Below are positions 1 to 6,109 of a stretch of 6,647 nt of DNA, piece by piece (positions within the stretch are counted from its first letter, which is position 1; each line of letters starts with the position of its first letter). The translations under genes and the position numbers were made by a program. This stretch comes from Mesomycoplasma ovipneumoniae (GTDB lineage: Bacteria; Bacillota_I; Bacilli_A; Mycoplasmatales; Metamycoplasmataceae): assembly GCA_009756935.1 (NCBI GenBank), contig VZDP01000012.1:1-6647 (forward strand). The letters are read 5' to 3'. Below the pieces are notes generated by a model, which worked only from the letters and a program-made list of their open reading frames with translations, did no database searches and was not told the DNA's origin.

Positions 1-75
1 AAAAGCCATAAATTTGTAGATTTCTAAACGGTCAAATTTAAGGCATTCCATCATATTTTTAAGGCATTCCATCAT
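1..75 (-). CDS. Possible 5' end of a leftward gene, cut by the window edge
   Basis: A minus-strand frame is open from a stop near 103 to the left edge. It offers two pairs of adjacent ATG codons (75/72 and 54/51). From the inner ATG at 54 it reads MMECLKFDRLEIYKFMAF and continues out of the window. The first seven codons are duplicated by a 21-base tandem repeat. No clear Shine-Dalgarno sequence precedes these ATGs, but a good leftward promoter lies about 110 bases upstream. The family is not recognisable from so few residues, and this could be a remnant or a chance frame. Confidence 0.3.
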   Translation of the reverse strand, partial: MMECLKNMMECLKFDRLEIYKFMAF

Positions 76-80
76 ATTTA
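40..80. repeat. 21-bp tandem duplication
   Basis: Two adjacent copies of a 21-base unit (40-60 and 61-80, differing only at the last positions) share the core AAGGCATTCCATCATATTT. Being a multiple of three, the duplication keeps the frame of the putative leftward gene and repeats the start region with its paired ATGs. It looks like a recent slippage or duplication event. Confidence 0.85.
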
Positions 81-113
81 AAAATATAATGGATAATTCG
101 CATTATTTTATTT

Positions 114-143
114 TTATACGACAAAAAACATAATAATCCCCCC
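114..143 (-). promoter_or_regulatory. Strong Shine-Dalgarno plus 5-codon leader ORF
   Basis: On minus, AAGGGGGG (complement of the C-run at 138-143) stands six bases before an ATG at 131-129. The ATG opens only MFFVV and then TAA at 116-114. It lies between the leftward promoter and the putative gene at 75, in a different frame from it. It may be a leader ORF, or the original start of the leftward gene broken by a small indel. I cannot decide between these. Confidence 0.35.
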
Positions 144-186
144 TTAATTCATATTAAAAATTTATTAATTATTCTTAGTGAATCAT

Positions 187-214
187 ATTATAACAGAAAT
201 TTTTTTTAGACCAA
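187..214 (-). promoter_or_regulatory. Leftward promoter, TG-extended -10
   Basis: Read on minus, TTGGTC (214-209) serves as a fair -35. A 16-base spacer follows, then TATAAT (192-187), preceded by TG at the extended -10 position. Transcription would begin near 180 and run left. A 17-base homopolymer (218-234) lies just upstream of the -35. Homopolymers at promoters are known to switch surface-gene expression in mycoplasmas, so length-dependent control is plausible but inferred. Confidence 0.55.
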
Positions 215-217
215 GCA

Positions 218-234
218 TTTTTTTTTTTTTTTTT
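218..234. repeat. Homopolymer of 17 T (17 A on minus)
   Basis: Seventeen consecutive T residues, by far the longest run in this part of the window. It ends four bases upstream of the -35 of the leftward promoter at 187-214. Such tracts vary in length through slippage. Its placement suggests a switch for leftward expression, though simple A+T drift is the alternative. Confidence 0.8.
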
Positions 235-283
235 GCAAAAGGTTAATTTTAAAATAATAAAAATTAAGATTTTAGCTCAAAAA

Positions 284-306
284 ACCCGGATTTACGGGTA
301 TTTTTT
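284..306. terminator. Intrinsic terminator hairpin, works on both strands
   Basis: ACCCG (284-288) pairs with CGGGT (295-299) around a six-base loop and is followed by T residues at 301-306. A-rich sequence on the left gives a T-run on the other strand. It is one of the few G+C stems in this A+T-rich stretch. It could end leftward readthrough from the tRNA or protect the leftward promoter. Confidence 0.6.
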
Positions 307-315
307 CATATTTAT

Positions 316-337
316 ATTCACTAAAAAGTGAATTTTT
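316..337 (+). terminator. A+T-rich hairpin with T-run
   Basis: ATTCACT (316-322) pairs with AGTGAAT (327-333) across an AAAA tetraloop, followed by T residues to 337. The stem is weak because of its A+T content. It is the middle of three hairpins within about 140 bases, so it may act with its neighbours as a termination zone. Confidence 0.4.
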
Positions 338-390
338 GCATCAAACTGGGAAACTCAGGAAAATAGATAATTATTATATTCCAAACAATT

Positions 391-422
391 AAAAAAGGCA
401 AATGAAAATTTGCCTTTTTTTT
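391..422. terminator. Strong bidirectional intrinsic terminator
   Basis: AGGCAAAT (396-403) pairs perfectly with ATTTGCCT (408-415) around a GAAA tetraloop. It is flanked by an A-run on the left and a T-run on the right, so the stem lengthens and each strand ends in a U-tract. This is the best terminator in the window. No plus-strand gene feeds it here, so it probably stops leftward transcripts from the tRNA-Ser side or insulates the module array. Confidence 0.75.
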
Positions 423-437
423 ATAGAGTTGTATTAT
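410..437 (+). promoter_or_regulatory. Weak promoter candidate ahead of the module array
   Basis: TTGCCT (410-415), a 16-base spacer and TATTAT (432-437) would give a rightward promoter reading into the repeat array. Its -35 overlaps the right arm of the terminator hairpin. Promoter-like hexamers are frequent in such A+T-rich DNA, so support is slight. Confidence 0.2.
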
Positions 438-573
438 AGATATTTTTTAGAGATTAGAGATTTTTTATAGACTTTTTTATTGAGAATGAAGAGAGATTAA
501 ATAAATGAATTTTGTAATTCACAAAAATAAAATATAACTTATAAATTAATAATAACGAAAGGAGATTTTACAT

Positions 574-618
574 ATGCATGAAGACATACATAATGAATTT
601 TGTTATTGACAAAAATAA
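574..618 (+). CDS. 14-codon micro-ORF, array module 2
   Basis: Starts at ATG 574, nine bases after AAAGGAG, and ends in TAA. Read with TGA as Trp it gives MHEDIHNEFCYWQK. An overlapping frame from ATG 578 would give 26 codons, but the next module has a stop at its second codon in that frame. The peptide resembles that of the following module, with the same length and same M-H, HN and C positions. The bases that differ are all amino-acid-changing, so there is no sign of selection on the peptide. Translation is possible; function is unknown. Confidence 0.25.
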
Positions 619-660
619 AATTTATTTTACAAAGACAAATATGAAAAGGAAAATCTAAAA

Positions 661-705
661 ATGCATGTAAACACACATAATAAACTTTGTTTTTACAAAA
701 AATAA
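661..705 (+). CDS. 14-codon micro-ORF, array module 3
   Basis: Begins at ATG 661, ten bases after AAAAGGA, and reads MHVNTHNKLCFYKK before TAA. It is about 80% identical at base level to the micro-ORF 87 bases upstream (9 differences in 45 positions). Codon number and stop position are kept, but all 8 changed codons change the amino acid. That fits a duplicated segment better than a conserved peptide. Confidence 0.25.
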   Translation: MHVNTHNKLCFYKK

Positions 706-754
706 AAAGAATTTTATTAGTAAGAATTTAGAATGGAGATTCTAAATATGTATT

Positions 755-770
755 AAAAAAAAAAAAAAAA
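755..770. repeat. Homopolymer of 16 A
   Basis: Sixteen A residues directly after the two-codon frame of the module starting at 748. The module is 61 instead of 87 bases long, so the tract may mark where it was shortened. It would be prone to slippage. Confidence 0.8.
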
Positions 771-1022
771 TTAATTATCACTATAAATTTAGAAAGGAGG
801 TTTTAATCATGATTTTACAAAAAAACCACAAAATATATCATAAATAAAAAATTAAGAAAGGAGTTTACTAAACATGGATGAAAACATAAAAAAATAATTT
901 AATAAATAAATGGAAACACGCAATTTATAAATAAAAAACAAAATAAGGAGGCAATAAAAATATAAACTATTTTTTAATGTATCATGCTTTAAAAGAAATA
1001 GAAAACGAAAACGAAAGGGTTT

Positions 1023-1113
1023 TGGCGGGCCAGACAGGATTTGAACCTGCGCGGGATTTCACTCCCCTAACGCGTTAGCAGTGCGTCCTCTTCAGCCTCT
1101 TGAGTACTGGCCC
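1023..1113 (-). tRNA. serT: tRNA-Ser(GCU)
   Basis: On minus the acceptor GGGCCAG (1113-1107) pairs with CTGGCCC (1033-1027), followed by discriminator G and an encoded CCA (1025-1023). The D arm reads CTCAAGAGGCTGAAGAG. The anticodon loop CTGCTAA carries GCU, which reads AGU and AGC serine codons. A long variable arm with a GGGA/TCCC stem marks it as class II, and the T arm contains GGTTCAAATCC. At 91 bases it is normal for tRNA-Ser. The closing pair of the anticodon stem is A-C, a small oddity. The likely promoter is TATAAT at 1130-1125 on minus, 11 bases ahead. The gene diverges from tsaD. The symbol is by analogy and uncertain. Confidence 0.95.
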
Positions 1114-1120
1114 ATATTTT

Positions 1121-1149
1121 TATAATTATATCATAAAATATTATATAAT
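1121..1149. promoter_or_regulatory. Back-to-back promoter elements between tRNA-Ser and tsaD
   Basis: The 63-base gap between the divergent genes is almost pure A+T. On minus, TATAAT (1130-1125) is placed correctly for the tRNA. On plus, TATAAT at 1144-1149 would start transcription near 1156, about 20 bases before the tsaD ATG; another TATAAT lies at 1121-1126. The -35 elements are poorly defined, as is usual in mycoplasmas. Confidence 0.45.
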
Positions 1150-1176
1150 AAAATAAAAAAAATAAAAGGCAGAAAA

Positions 1177-2151
1177 ATGAAAATTTTAGGTATTGAAACC
1201 TCTCATGATGATGCTTCTGTTGCTCTTTTATGTGATGGAAAAGTCGAAATAATTTTAACAATTAGCCAAATTGAATTTCACCAAAAATTTGGTGGAACAA
1301 TTCCAGAACTTGCTGCTCGCGAACATTCGCGAAATTTAGCAATAATTTTAGAAAAATTATTGCAAAAACGTGTTGATTTTTCCTCAATTGATGCTATTGC
1401 ATACACAAATAATCCCGGATTATTGGGTGCTTTGAAAATAGGATTTTTATTTGCAAACGCATTAAGTCTTTATTTTAATAAGCCTTTGATTCCAGTTAAC
1501 CACCTTTTAGGACATTTTTGGTCGGCAAATATTGATGATGAAATTGTTTTTCCAGCACTTTCGCTCTTAATTTCTGGAGGTCATAGTCAATGAATTTTGG
1601 CTAAAAACGAGAGTGAACTTGAAATTATTGGCTCAACAGTTGACGATGCTCTGGGCGAAATTTATGATAAAATTGGCAGAAATTTAGGCTTAGTGTTGCC
1701 AGGCGGACCAAAAATCGACCAAATTTGACAGCAAAATCGACAAAATATTGGCGAACTAATCAATTTCAGTTTGCCAAAAAAGCTGGCAAATCCTTTTGAT
1801 TTTTCTTTTAGCGGACTAAAAACTCAAGTCATAAATTTTACTAACCAAATGAAGCAAAAAAATAAACTTGATGTAAAAAATGTCCAAAAAATCGCCGTTT
1901 CTTTTCAAGAAACAATAATAAAATATTTAAAAAGACAGCTTGATTCTGTTTTAAATGACAATAAGAATATAAAAACTCTAACTTTAGTTGGCGGCGTTGC
2001 GGCAAATTCTGGAATTAGAGCATTATTTAAAGAATATAAAAAAAATTATAAAATTGTTATTCCAAAAAGGGAATTTTGTACCGACAATGGGGCTATGATC
2101 GCAAAAGCTGCACAAATAGAGCTAAAATTAAATCGCAAAAACAAAAATTAG
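1177..2151 (+). CDS. tsaD: tRNA N6-threonylcarbamoyladenosine (t6A37) transferase TsaD
   Basis: TsaD (Kae1/Qri7/YgjD family, formerly Gcp) transfers the threonylcarbamoyl group to A37 of tRNAs reading ANN codons. It works in the cytoplasm with TsaB and TsaE. The 324-residue length fits the family. Visible motifs in order are the N-terminal [13 protein letters not shown] nucleotide-binding motif, REHSRNL, the metal-binding HLLGH within [36 protein letters not shown] with [30 protein letters not shown] and [10 protein letters not shown]. Two in-frame TGA codons (1591-1593 and 1726-1728) must be Trp; a standard code would split the gene. The start is ATG 1177, the first codon before the ETSH motif, with a weak AAAGG about seven bases upstream. 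The 3' end overlaps the convergent membrane-protein gene by 24 bases. Confidence 0.97.
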
Positions 2152-4182
2152 AATCCCGGTAGCGACAATTGCTCAAAAAGATAAAGCATAAAAAAAGATA
2201 TGACTGTCTTGTTTTTTTAGTTTGTAATTCAAAATTAAGTTTTCTTGCATCGTATTTTGGATTTCTTTGTAGCGATCAACTCTTTTTTCACCTACTCAAA
2301 CAGTCAAAATTCCGATCGCTGATAATAAATAAGGTAAAAATCAAGTATAAATTCTGTTAGTAAAGTTAAAAATATCTAAATTTAAAGAGTTTGCTTCATC
2401 AAAAAAGCTTTTGAAAATTAATTTTGTTATTAAATCGGCAGAACCAACGCCACCTGGAGAAGGTGAGAGATTGTTTGAAATTTGTAAGAGCGTAAATCCT
2501 GATATAAATTTGAGATAATCGTGAAAATTAATATTACTTAGATCTAAACCTTGTTCTTTTAAAGTGATAATTAAAATTACAAAAGAGAAATTTATGAAAA
2601 AAACTGGTAATTTGTAAAGCAAAAGTATTTTTGCCAACAGTTTTTTATTAGACAAAACTTCCATAAAATGGTTTTTGAAATTATCAATTAAAAATTGAAA
2701 ACGGTATTCTAATCTTTGTCTGTCCTCAATTTTTTTTAAAAAATTGAGATTTAAAAGTGAAACAAATAATTTAATCAGCAAATATTGCAATTTTTTCCAA
2801 ACAGAAATAATTATAATTATTAATAAAACTAGAACATTTAAAAAAATATTGACAACAAGTCAAGCAAAGAAAATTATTTTTTCCCAGGAATCTAAAATAA
2901 AAAGATCACGATAGTAAATAAATCCAACTGGAATTAAAATCAAACTGACAACTAAATTAAAAACCTGATGAATTAGGGCATTATATGTCAAGGTTGCGCT
3001 GATATTTTTCAGTGGATATTTCTTTTTTTGCAAATATCAATAATAACTTATTTCGCCACCAAATGAAAAAGGTGTAGAAAATTGCATAAAAGTGGCGATA
3101 AAAGTGGCGATAAAAAGGTGTCTAAACCTCGTTTTTACCTTCTGATATTTAAAGATCCGCCGTAATTGCAAGGTTGAGGCTAAATTTCAAAATAAAAAAT
3201 GAGCAATTGCACCAAGAAGAACTAATCTATTTACCCGAGATTTGAAAAAAAACTCATAAAATTTAACAAAAATTTTTGTAGGCGAGCCGTCTGCAAAACT
3301 AGAGTTGTAGAAATTATAAAATAAAAGAATTAAAATTACGATAATAGTTGTTATAAAAATCCCAAATTTAAGAAAATTCTTCGTTTTGTTGTTTTTTGAT
3401 GATGCTAGATTTTTATTTGCAAGTTTAACTTTATCAATAAGAAGGTTTTCCAAAAAAACTGCTTCTTTTTCGGTGTGATTTTTTGATAAAAAATTTGTGT
3501 AGAGTGTTAATTCTTCTTTTGGTTTAAAGTAAATTAGTGTGTAAAAATCGTTATTTTTTAAGTTAACTTTTAATTTTATCGAATGTTTTCCAGAATCTGA
3601 ATTTGAAATGTTGTATCCTTGTGGACGAAATTGAACATCACTTTCATTTACAAGCAAGTTTACAATTTTATCAAAAGTTGATGGAGTTGCTTTCATTCGG
3701 TACTTATATTGGAAAACAAAATTCAACTCATTTTTCATCTTTTGGATAATTTCAAATATATTTAAATTATTTTGGGTGTAAAATTCAAAAATTTTGACAT
3801 ACCAGAGAATAGAAAATTTAGTGCTAATTCCGTATTTAATTGAATTTTCAGAAACTTTAGGAACAAAATGAACGCTTTTCGATGTTATAACAACAACTTC
3901 ATCGTTAGTTTTTTCTCGAATTTTAAGTAATTCAGTTTCTGAATTCTCATTATATTCACAAAATTTTGTGATTTTAGCACCGAATTTCTGCTCAATAAAC
4001 TCAGAAATGTAGTTATTAGCTTGATGACTTATCAGAAAATATTTCCCATTTTTTCAATTTCTTTCAAGAAAATCAAGCACTAACAACTGAAAATCATTAT
4101 CTTTTATAATATTAAAGTTCAATTTTTTACGAACTGCAGTTATAATTTTGTTTTTTTTGACTCAAAAAATTACATTTGTCAT
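2128..4182 (-). CDS. MprF/UPF0104-type membrane protein with degenerate phosphohexomutase-like N-terminal domain
   Basis: Reading TGA as Trp joins several shorter frames into one of 684 codons, ending in TAA at 2130-2128. The C-terminal part (about 270-684) is strongly hydrophobic with many predicted membrane helices, the first around 272-290 (IFITTIIVILILLFYNF). It carries two hallmarks of the LPG-synthase transmembrane/UPF0104 family: PFSFGGE (about 371-377) and SPSPGGVGSADL (about 574-583). There is no C-terminal aminoacyl-transfer domain, so a flippase-like or other lipid role is more likely than lysyl-PG synthesis. Residues 1-250 resemble, by eye, domains 3-4 of alpha-D-phosphohexomutases: FYTQNNLNIFEIIQKM aligns with their AYYK-QGKTLYDVL helix, but the EESYG sugar-binding loop reads TSKSV. 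That half looks catalytically dead. No good Shine-Dalgarno sequence precedes ATG 4182, and resemblance seems to continue 20 codons upstream to a stop at 4245-4243, so the 5' end is probably lost. Confidence 0.8.
3088..3111. repeat. 12-bp tandem duplication inside the membrane-protein gene
   Basis: AAAAGTGGCGAT occurs twice in a row (3088-3099 and 3100-3111). On minus it adds four residues, giving the run FIATFIATF in a hydrophobic segment just before the GGE motif. The frame is kept. Confidence 0.7.
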
Positions 4183-4183
4183 A

Positions 4184-4734
4184 AATTTAGCATTTACTAC
4201 TCCGCCTATGGAGCTGGAGAAGCGCGGATTTTGCCAATTGCACTAAAAAATTTCATTTTATTGAATGTTGACGGTCAAAAAATTTATTACTGATTTGGTC
4301 ATTCAAATTTATATGAAAATATTTATCAAGGTAAATATGAAATTTTAAAATATTATTTCAAACAAAAATTAGTCAAACTTGAACAAGATATTTTTCTGCG
4401 TGATGGCAAGGATCCGGCGTTCTTTGTCTCATGACCACCAAGGCAAAATAATTTAACTAAAAATGTGATTGGATCATCTATGGAAGAATTAATTTTATAT
4501 CGGGATGCCTTGAATAAATTTCTAAAAGAAACAGACCATGAATTTGAATACTTTAGACGCTTTCTAGAAAATACTAATTTATATAGCCAGCAAGAAAAAG
4601 AATTAATTTTACAACAACACCTTCTCTTTTCTTGAGACTCTGATGATTGGACTGAATATTATGATGAAATTGCAAGAGTAGATTTTCGCGGTCATAAAAG
4701 CAAAAAATTTCTTGAGATAGAAGGAAAATCGTAG
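4184..4734 (+). pseudogene. 5'-truncated gene fragment, family not recognised
   Basis: An open plus-strand frame reaches back to a stop at 4081-4083 without any early ATG and ends at TAG 4732-4734. Two in-frame TGA codons read as Trp (YYWFGHSN and FVSWPPRQN). From about 4190 the translation looks like real protein: YSAYGAGEARILPIALKNF, later DGKDPAFFVSWPPRQN, then an acidic, aromatic tail with SWDSDDWTEYYDE. Before 4190 the same frame is antisense to the start of the minus-strand membrane gene. The first ATG is at 4480, only 84 codons from the end and after conserved-looking sequence. I read this as the 3' part of a gene that lost its start in the same rearrangement that truncated the membrane gene. 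I do not recognise the family. Confidence 0.5.
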
Positions 4735-4740
4735 GTCTTT

Positions 4741-5379
4741 TTGTTAATTAATAAATTTAAAGACAAAAGATTTAAGTTTATTTTTAAAATTCTTATTTAT
4801 TTAAAAATAGCAATTTTGTTAGTGAATTTATGTTTATTTACAAAAATGTGCCTGAGTTTTAGCGGTTTGAAGTTTACTAGCCCAATCAGAATTAACCAAA
4901 ATTATTATTAATAACTTGCTGCCTAGTTCAGTAAAAGCTAAAATCAGTAAAAATAAAAGTGACCGTGAAAATATGGAAGAAAAATTAAATTCTCCTATTG
5001 ATTTTTATTCGAATAATCGATGAGTTATGAAAAATCTGGCTGAAAAACAAGAGATACAGCAAATTTGATTGTAGGAAACGGATGGCTACGAGGATGATCA
5101 AATAATAATTTAAATAAAGATCCCAGTTTTACTAAAGGCCCTTTTGTTACCGGAAGCGGACTTGCTCATGATTCTATTGATTGAACCGACCCCGACAACT
5201 TCTTTAGAACTACTCACAAGGATAAAGACCCAGAAGACAAGCCGTACATAAAAGTCTTTTTCCCCGGTTATCATGTAAGAAGAGCAAGATTAAGACATGA
5301 GCATCTATATAGAAATGAAATGCTAAATGTTGAAAAGGTACATTTTTTATATGGAACACCAATTAGATTTGATGTCTAA
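4741..5379 (+). pseudogene. Frameshifted 5' part of an exported-type gene
   Basis: Coding-like sequence switches frame twice here and a third time into the next feature. Frame 1 (4741-4911, TTG start at best) gives a basic then hydrophobic signal-anchor-like stretch, FKFIFKILIYLKIAILLVNL. Frame 2 (open 4823-5074) continues with KSDRENMEEKLNSPIDFYSN. Frame 1 again (5020-5379) gives TANLIVGNGWLRGWSNNN, TKGPFVTGSGLAHDSIDW and KPYIKVFFPGYHVRRARL before TAA. TGA is Trp in three places. The changes fall near short repeats or A-runs (around 4900, 5030-5050 and 5380), so slippage, decay or read errors could cause them. Together with 5327-6109 this would form one protein of about 450 residues with an N-terminal membrane anchor. 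The family is not recognised. Confidence 0.55.
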
Positions 5380-6109
5380 GGCAAAAAAACAATTAAAAAA
5401 ACTAAAATATTTAGAAATTAATATTAAAAGTCCTTGTTCAGTTGAAAATATAATTCAAGATTATGATCCTGAGTGTGAAGATAGGTTTGCGCGAATACCT
5501 AATTTTTTATGAGTTTATGGTATGGATTTTTGCGCTGAGGTAATTAACCCGATTGAGACAATTATTGGTATTGACTATAAGCAGGATAGCTATATCTATA
5601 ACTTAAAATTAGCAGATATTCCAAAAACTGTGTTTTTTTCTAAGGATCTTGAAAATTTCCATTTTTATAATGAGATTAGATGCTTGATTGGTAGTCATAC
5701 TTATGAAGATCAAGAATATTGTCAAAAAAATAAAAATCAGAGTGGTGAGCCTGTTCCTCGAGTTTATTTTTCAAATACTTGGTACTACACTAAAGGTTTG
5801 AAAAAGGTTGTTGTTGCCTTTGAAAACTTTAATGACACTGAAAAATGTGAATTTTCAATTTCTTATCCTACCGTTTTTAGAAAAATATTTAAATCAGTAG
5901 AAAAATTAAAAGAAATTGAATCTTTAATAATTAAGGAAATCAAAGAAAGTGTTCCTTATGCTAAGCCAAAAAATTTAGCAAATTATCACGAAAAAATCTT
6001 TGATTTTTTATCAAAAAGATATGAATATAACTCAGAATATGTAGATATAAACAAACCATATTTAGGACAAAATGTAGAAAATATCTACAATTTGATTTTT
6101 TCGTCATAA
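5327..6109 (+). CDS. C-terminal part of uncharacterised mycoplasma family protein (copy A)
   Basis: The frame from ATG 5327 continues through TGA 5510-5512 (Trp) to TAA 6109, 260 residues. The ATG has no convincing ribosome-binding site and overlaps the preceding frame, so the true N-terminus is probably in the frameshifted upstream part. The protein is rich in aromatic and charged residues. Segments such as DIPKTVFFSKDLENFHFYNE, VVVAFENF and KEIKESVPYAKPKNLANY recur almost unchanged in the opposing gene at 6085-6647. Two cysteines are shared between the copies (RCLIG and EKCEF). It is probably exported and surface-exposed, inferred only from the upstream anchor-like segment. The last residues (IFSS) are encoded by sequence antisense to the neighbour, so the natural C-terminus may be replaced. 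Confidence 0.65.

Larger units (their letters stand above)
487..975 (+). repeat. Tandem array of Shine-Dalgarno/ATG mini-modules
   Basis: No ordinary gene is seen here. Instead a G-rich ribosome-binding motif recurs: AAAGGAG 558-564, AAAAGGA 644-650, TGGAG 734-738, AGAAAGGAGG 791-800, AAAGGAG 857-863 and AAGGAGG 945-951. Eight to ten bases after each comes an ATG (574, 661, 748, 809, 874), or ATA at 962 in the last. The first three ATGs are exactly 87 bases apart; later spacings are 61, 65 and 88. The reading frames are tiny (14, 14, 2, 12 and 7 codons). A copy lacking the SD lies at about 487-540. Modules 574-660 and 661-747 are clearly alike. The array may be decayed duplications of a gene's 5' end, a run of leader peptides, or an RNA element. 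Confidence 0.7.

Noticed and set aside
578..658. 26-codon ORF overlapping micro-ORF 2
   Set aside because: The equivalent frame in the next module is closed by TAA at the second codon, and its ATG is farther (13 bases) from the Shine-Dalgarno core than ATG 574.
487..975. CRISPR array
   Set aside because: Modules are degenerate, A+T-rich and of uneven length (61-88 bases). There are no identical repeats alternating with unique spacers and no cas genes. The repeated element is a Shine-Dalgarno plus ATG.
1067..1261. Minus-strand 64-codon reading frame
   Set aside because: It overlaps the tRNA-Ser gene and the start of tsaD. Its low-complexity Phe/Ile composition comes from A+T-rich intergenic DNA.
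2169..2360. Plus-strand 63-codon reading frame after tsaD
   Set aside because: It is antisense to the C-terminal coding part of the membrane-protein gene, which continues through TGA codons to 2128. No ribosome-binding site or recognisable motif.
2341..3738. Two separate minus-strand genes (2341-2790 and 3187-3738)
   Set aside because: Under the TGA=Trp code these are pieces of the single 684-codon frame 4182-2128; the breaks are TGA codons, not stops.
2128..4182. Calling the minus-strand gene mprF (lysyl-phosphatidylglycerol synthase)
   Set aside because: Only the membrane domain signatures are present. The C-terminal lysyl-transfer domain needed for synthesis is absent, so the symbol would overstate the function.
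4741..6109. Programmed ribosomal frameshifting to make one long protein
   Set aside because: Frame moves in both directions three times, with no consistent slippery site plus downstream structure. Decay, slippage or read error is simpler.
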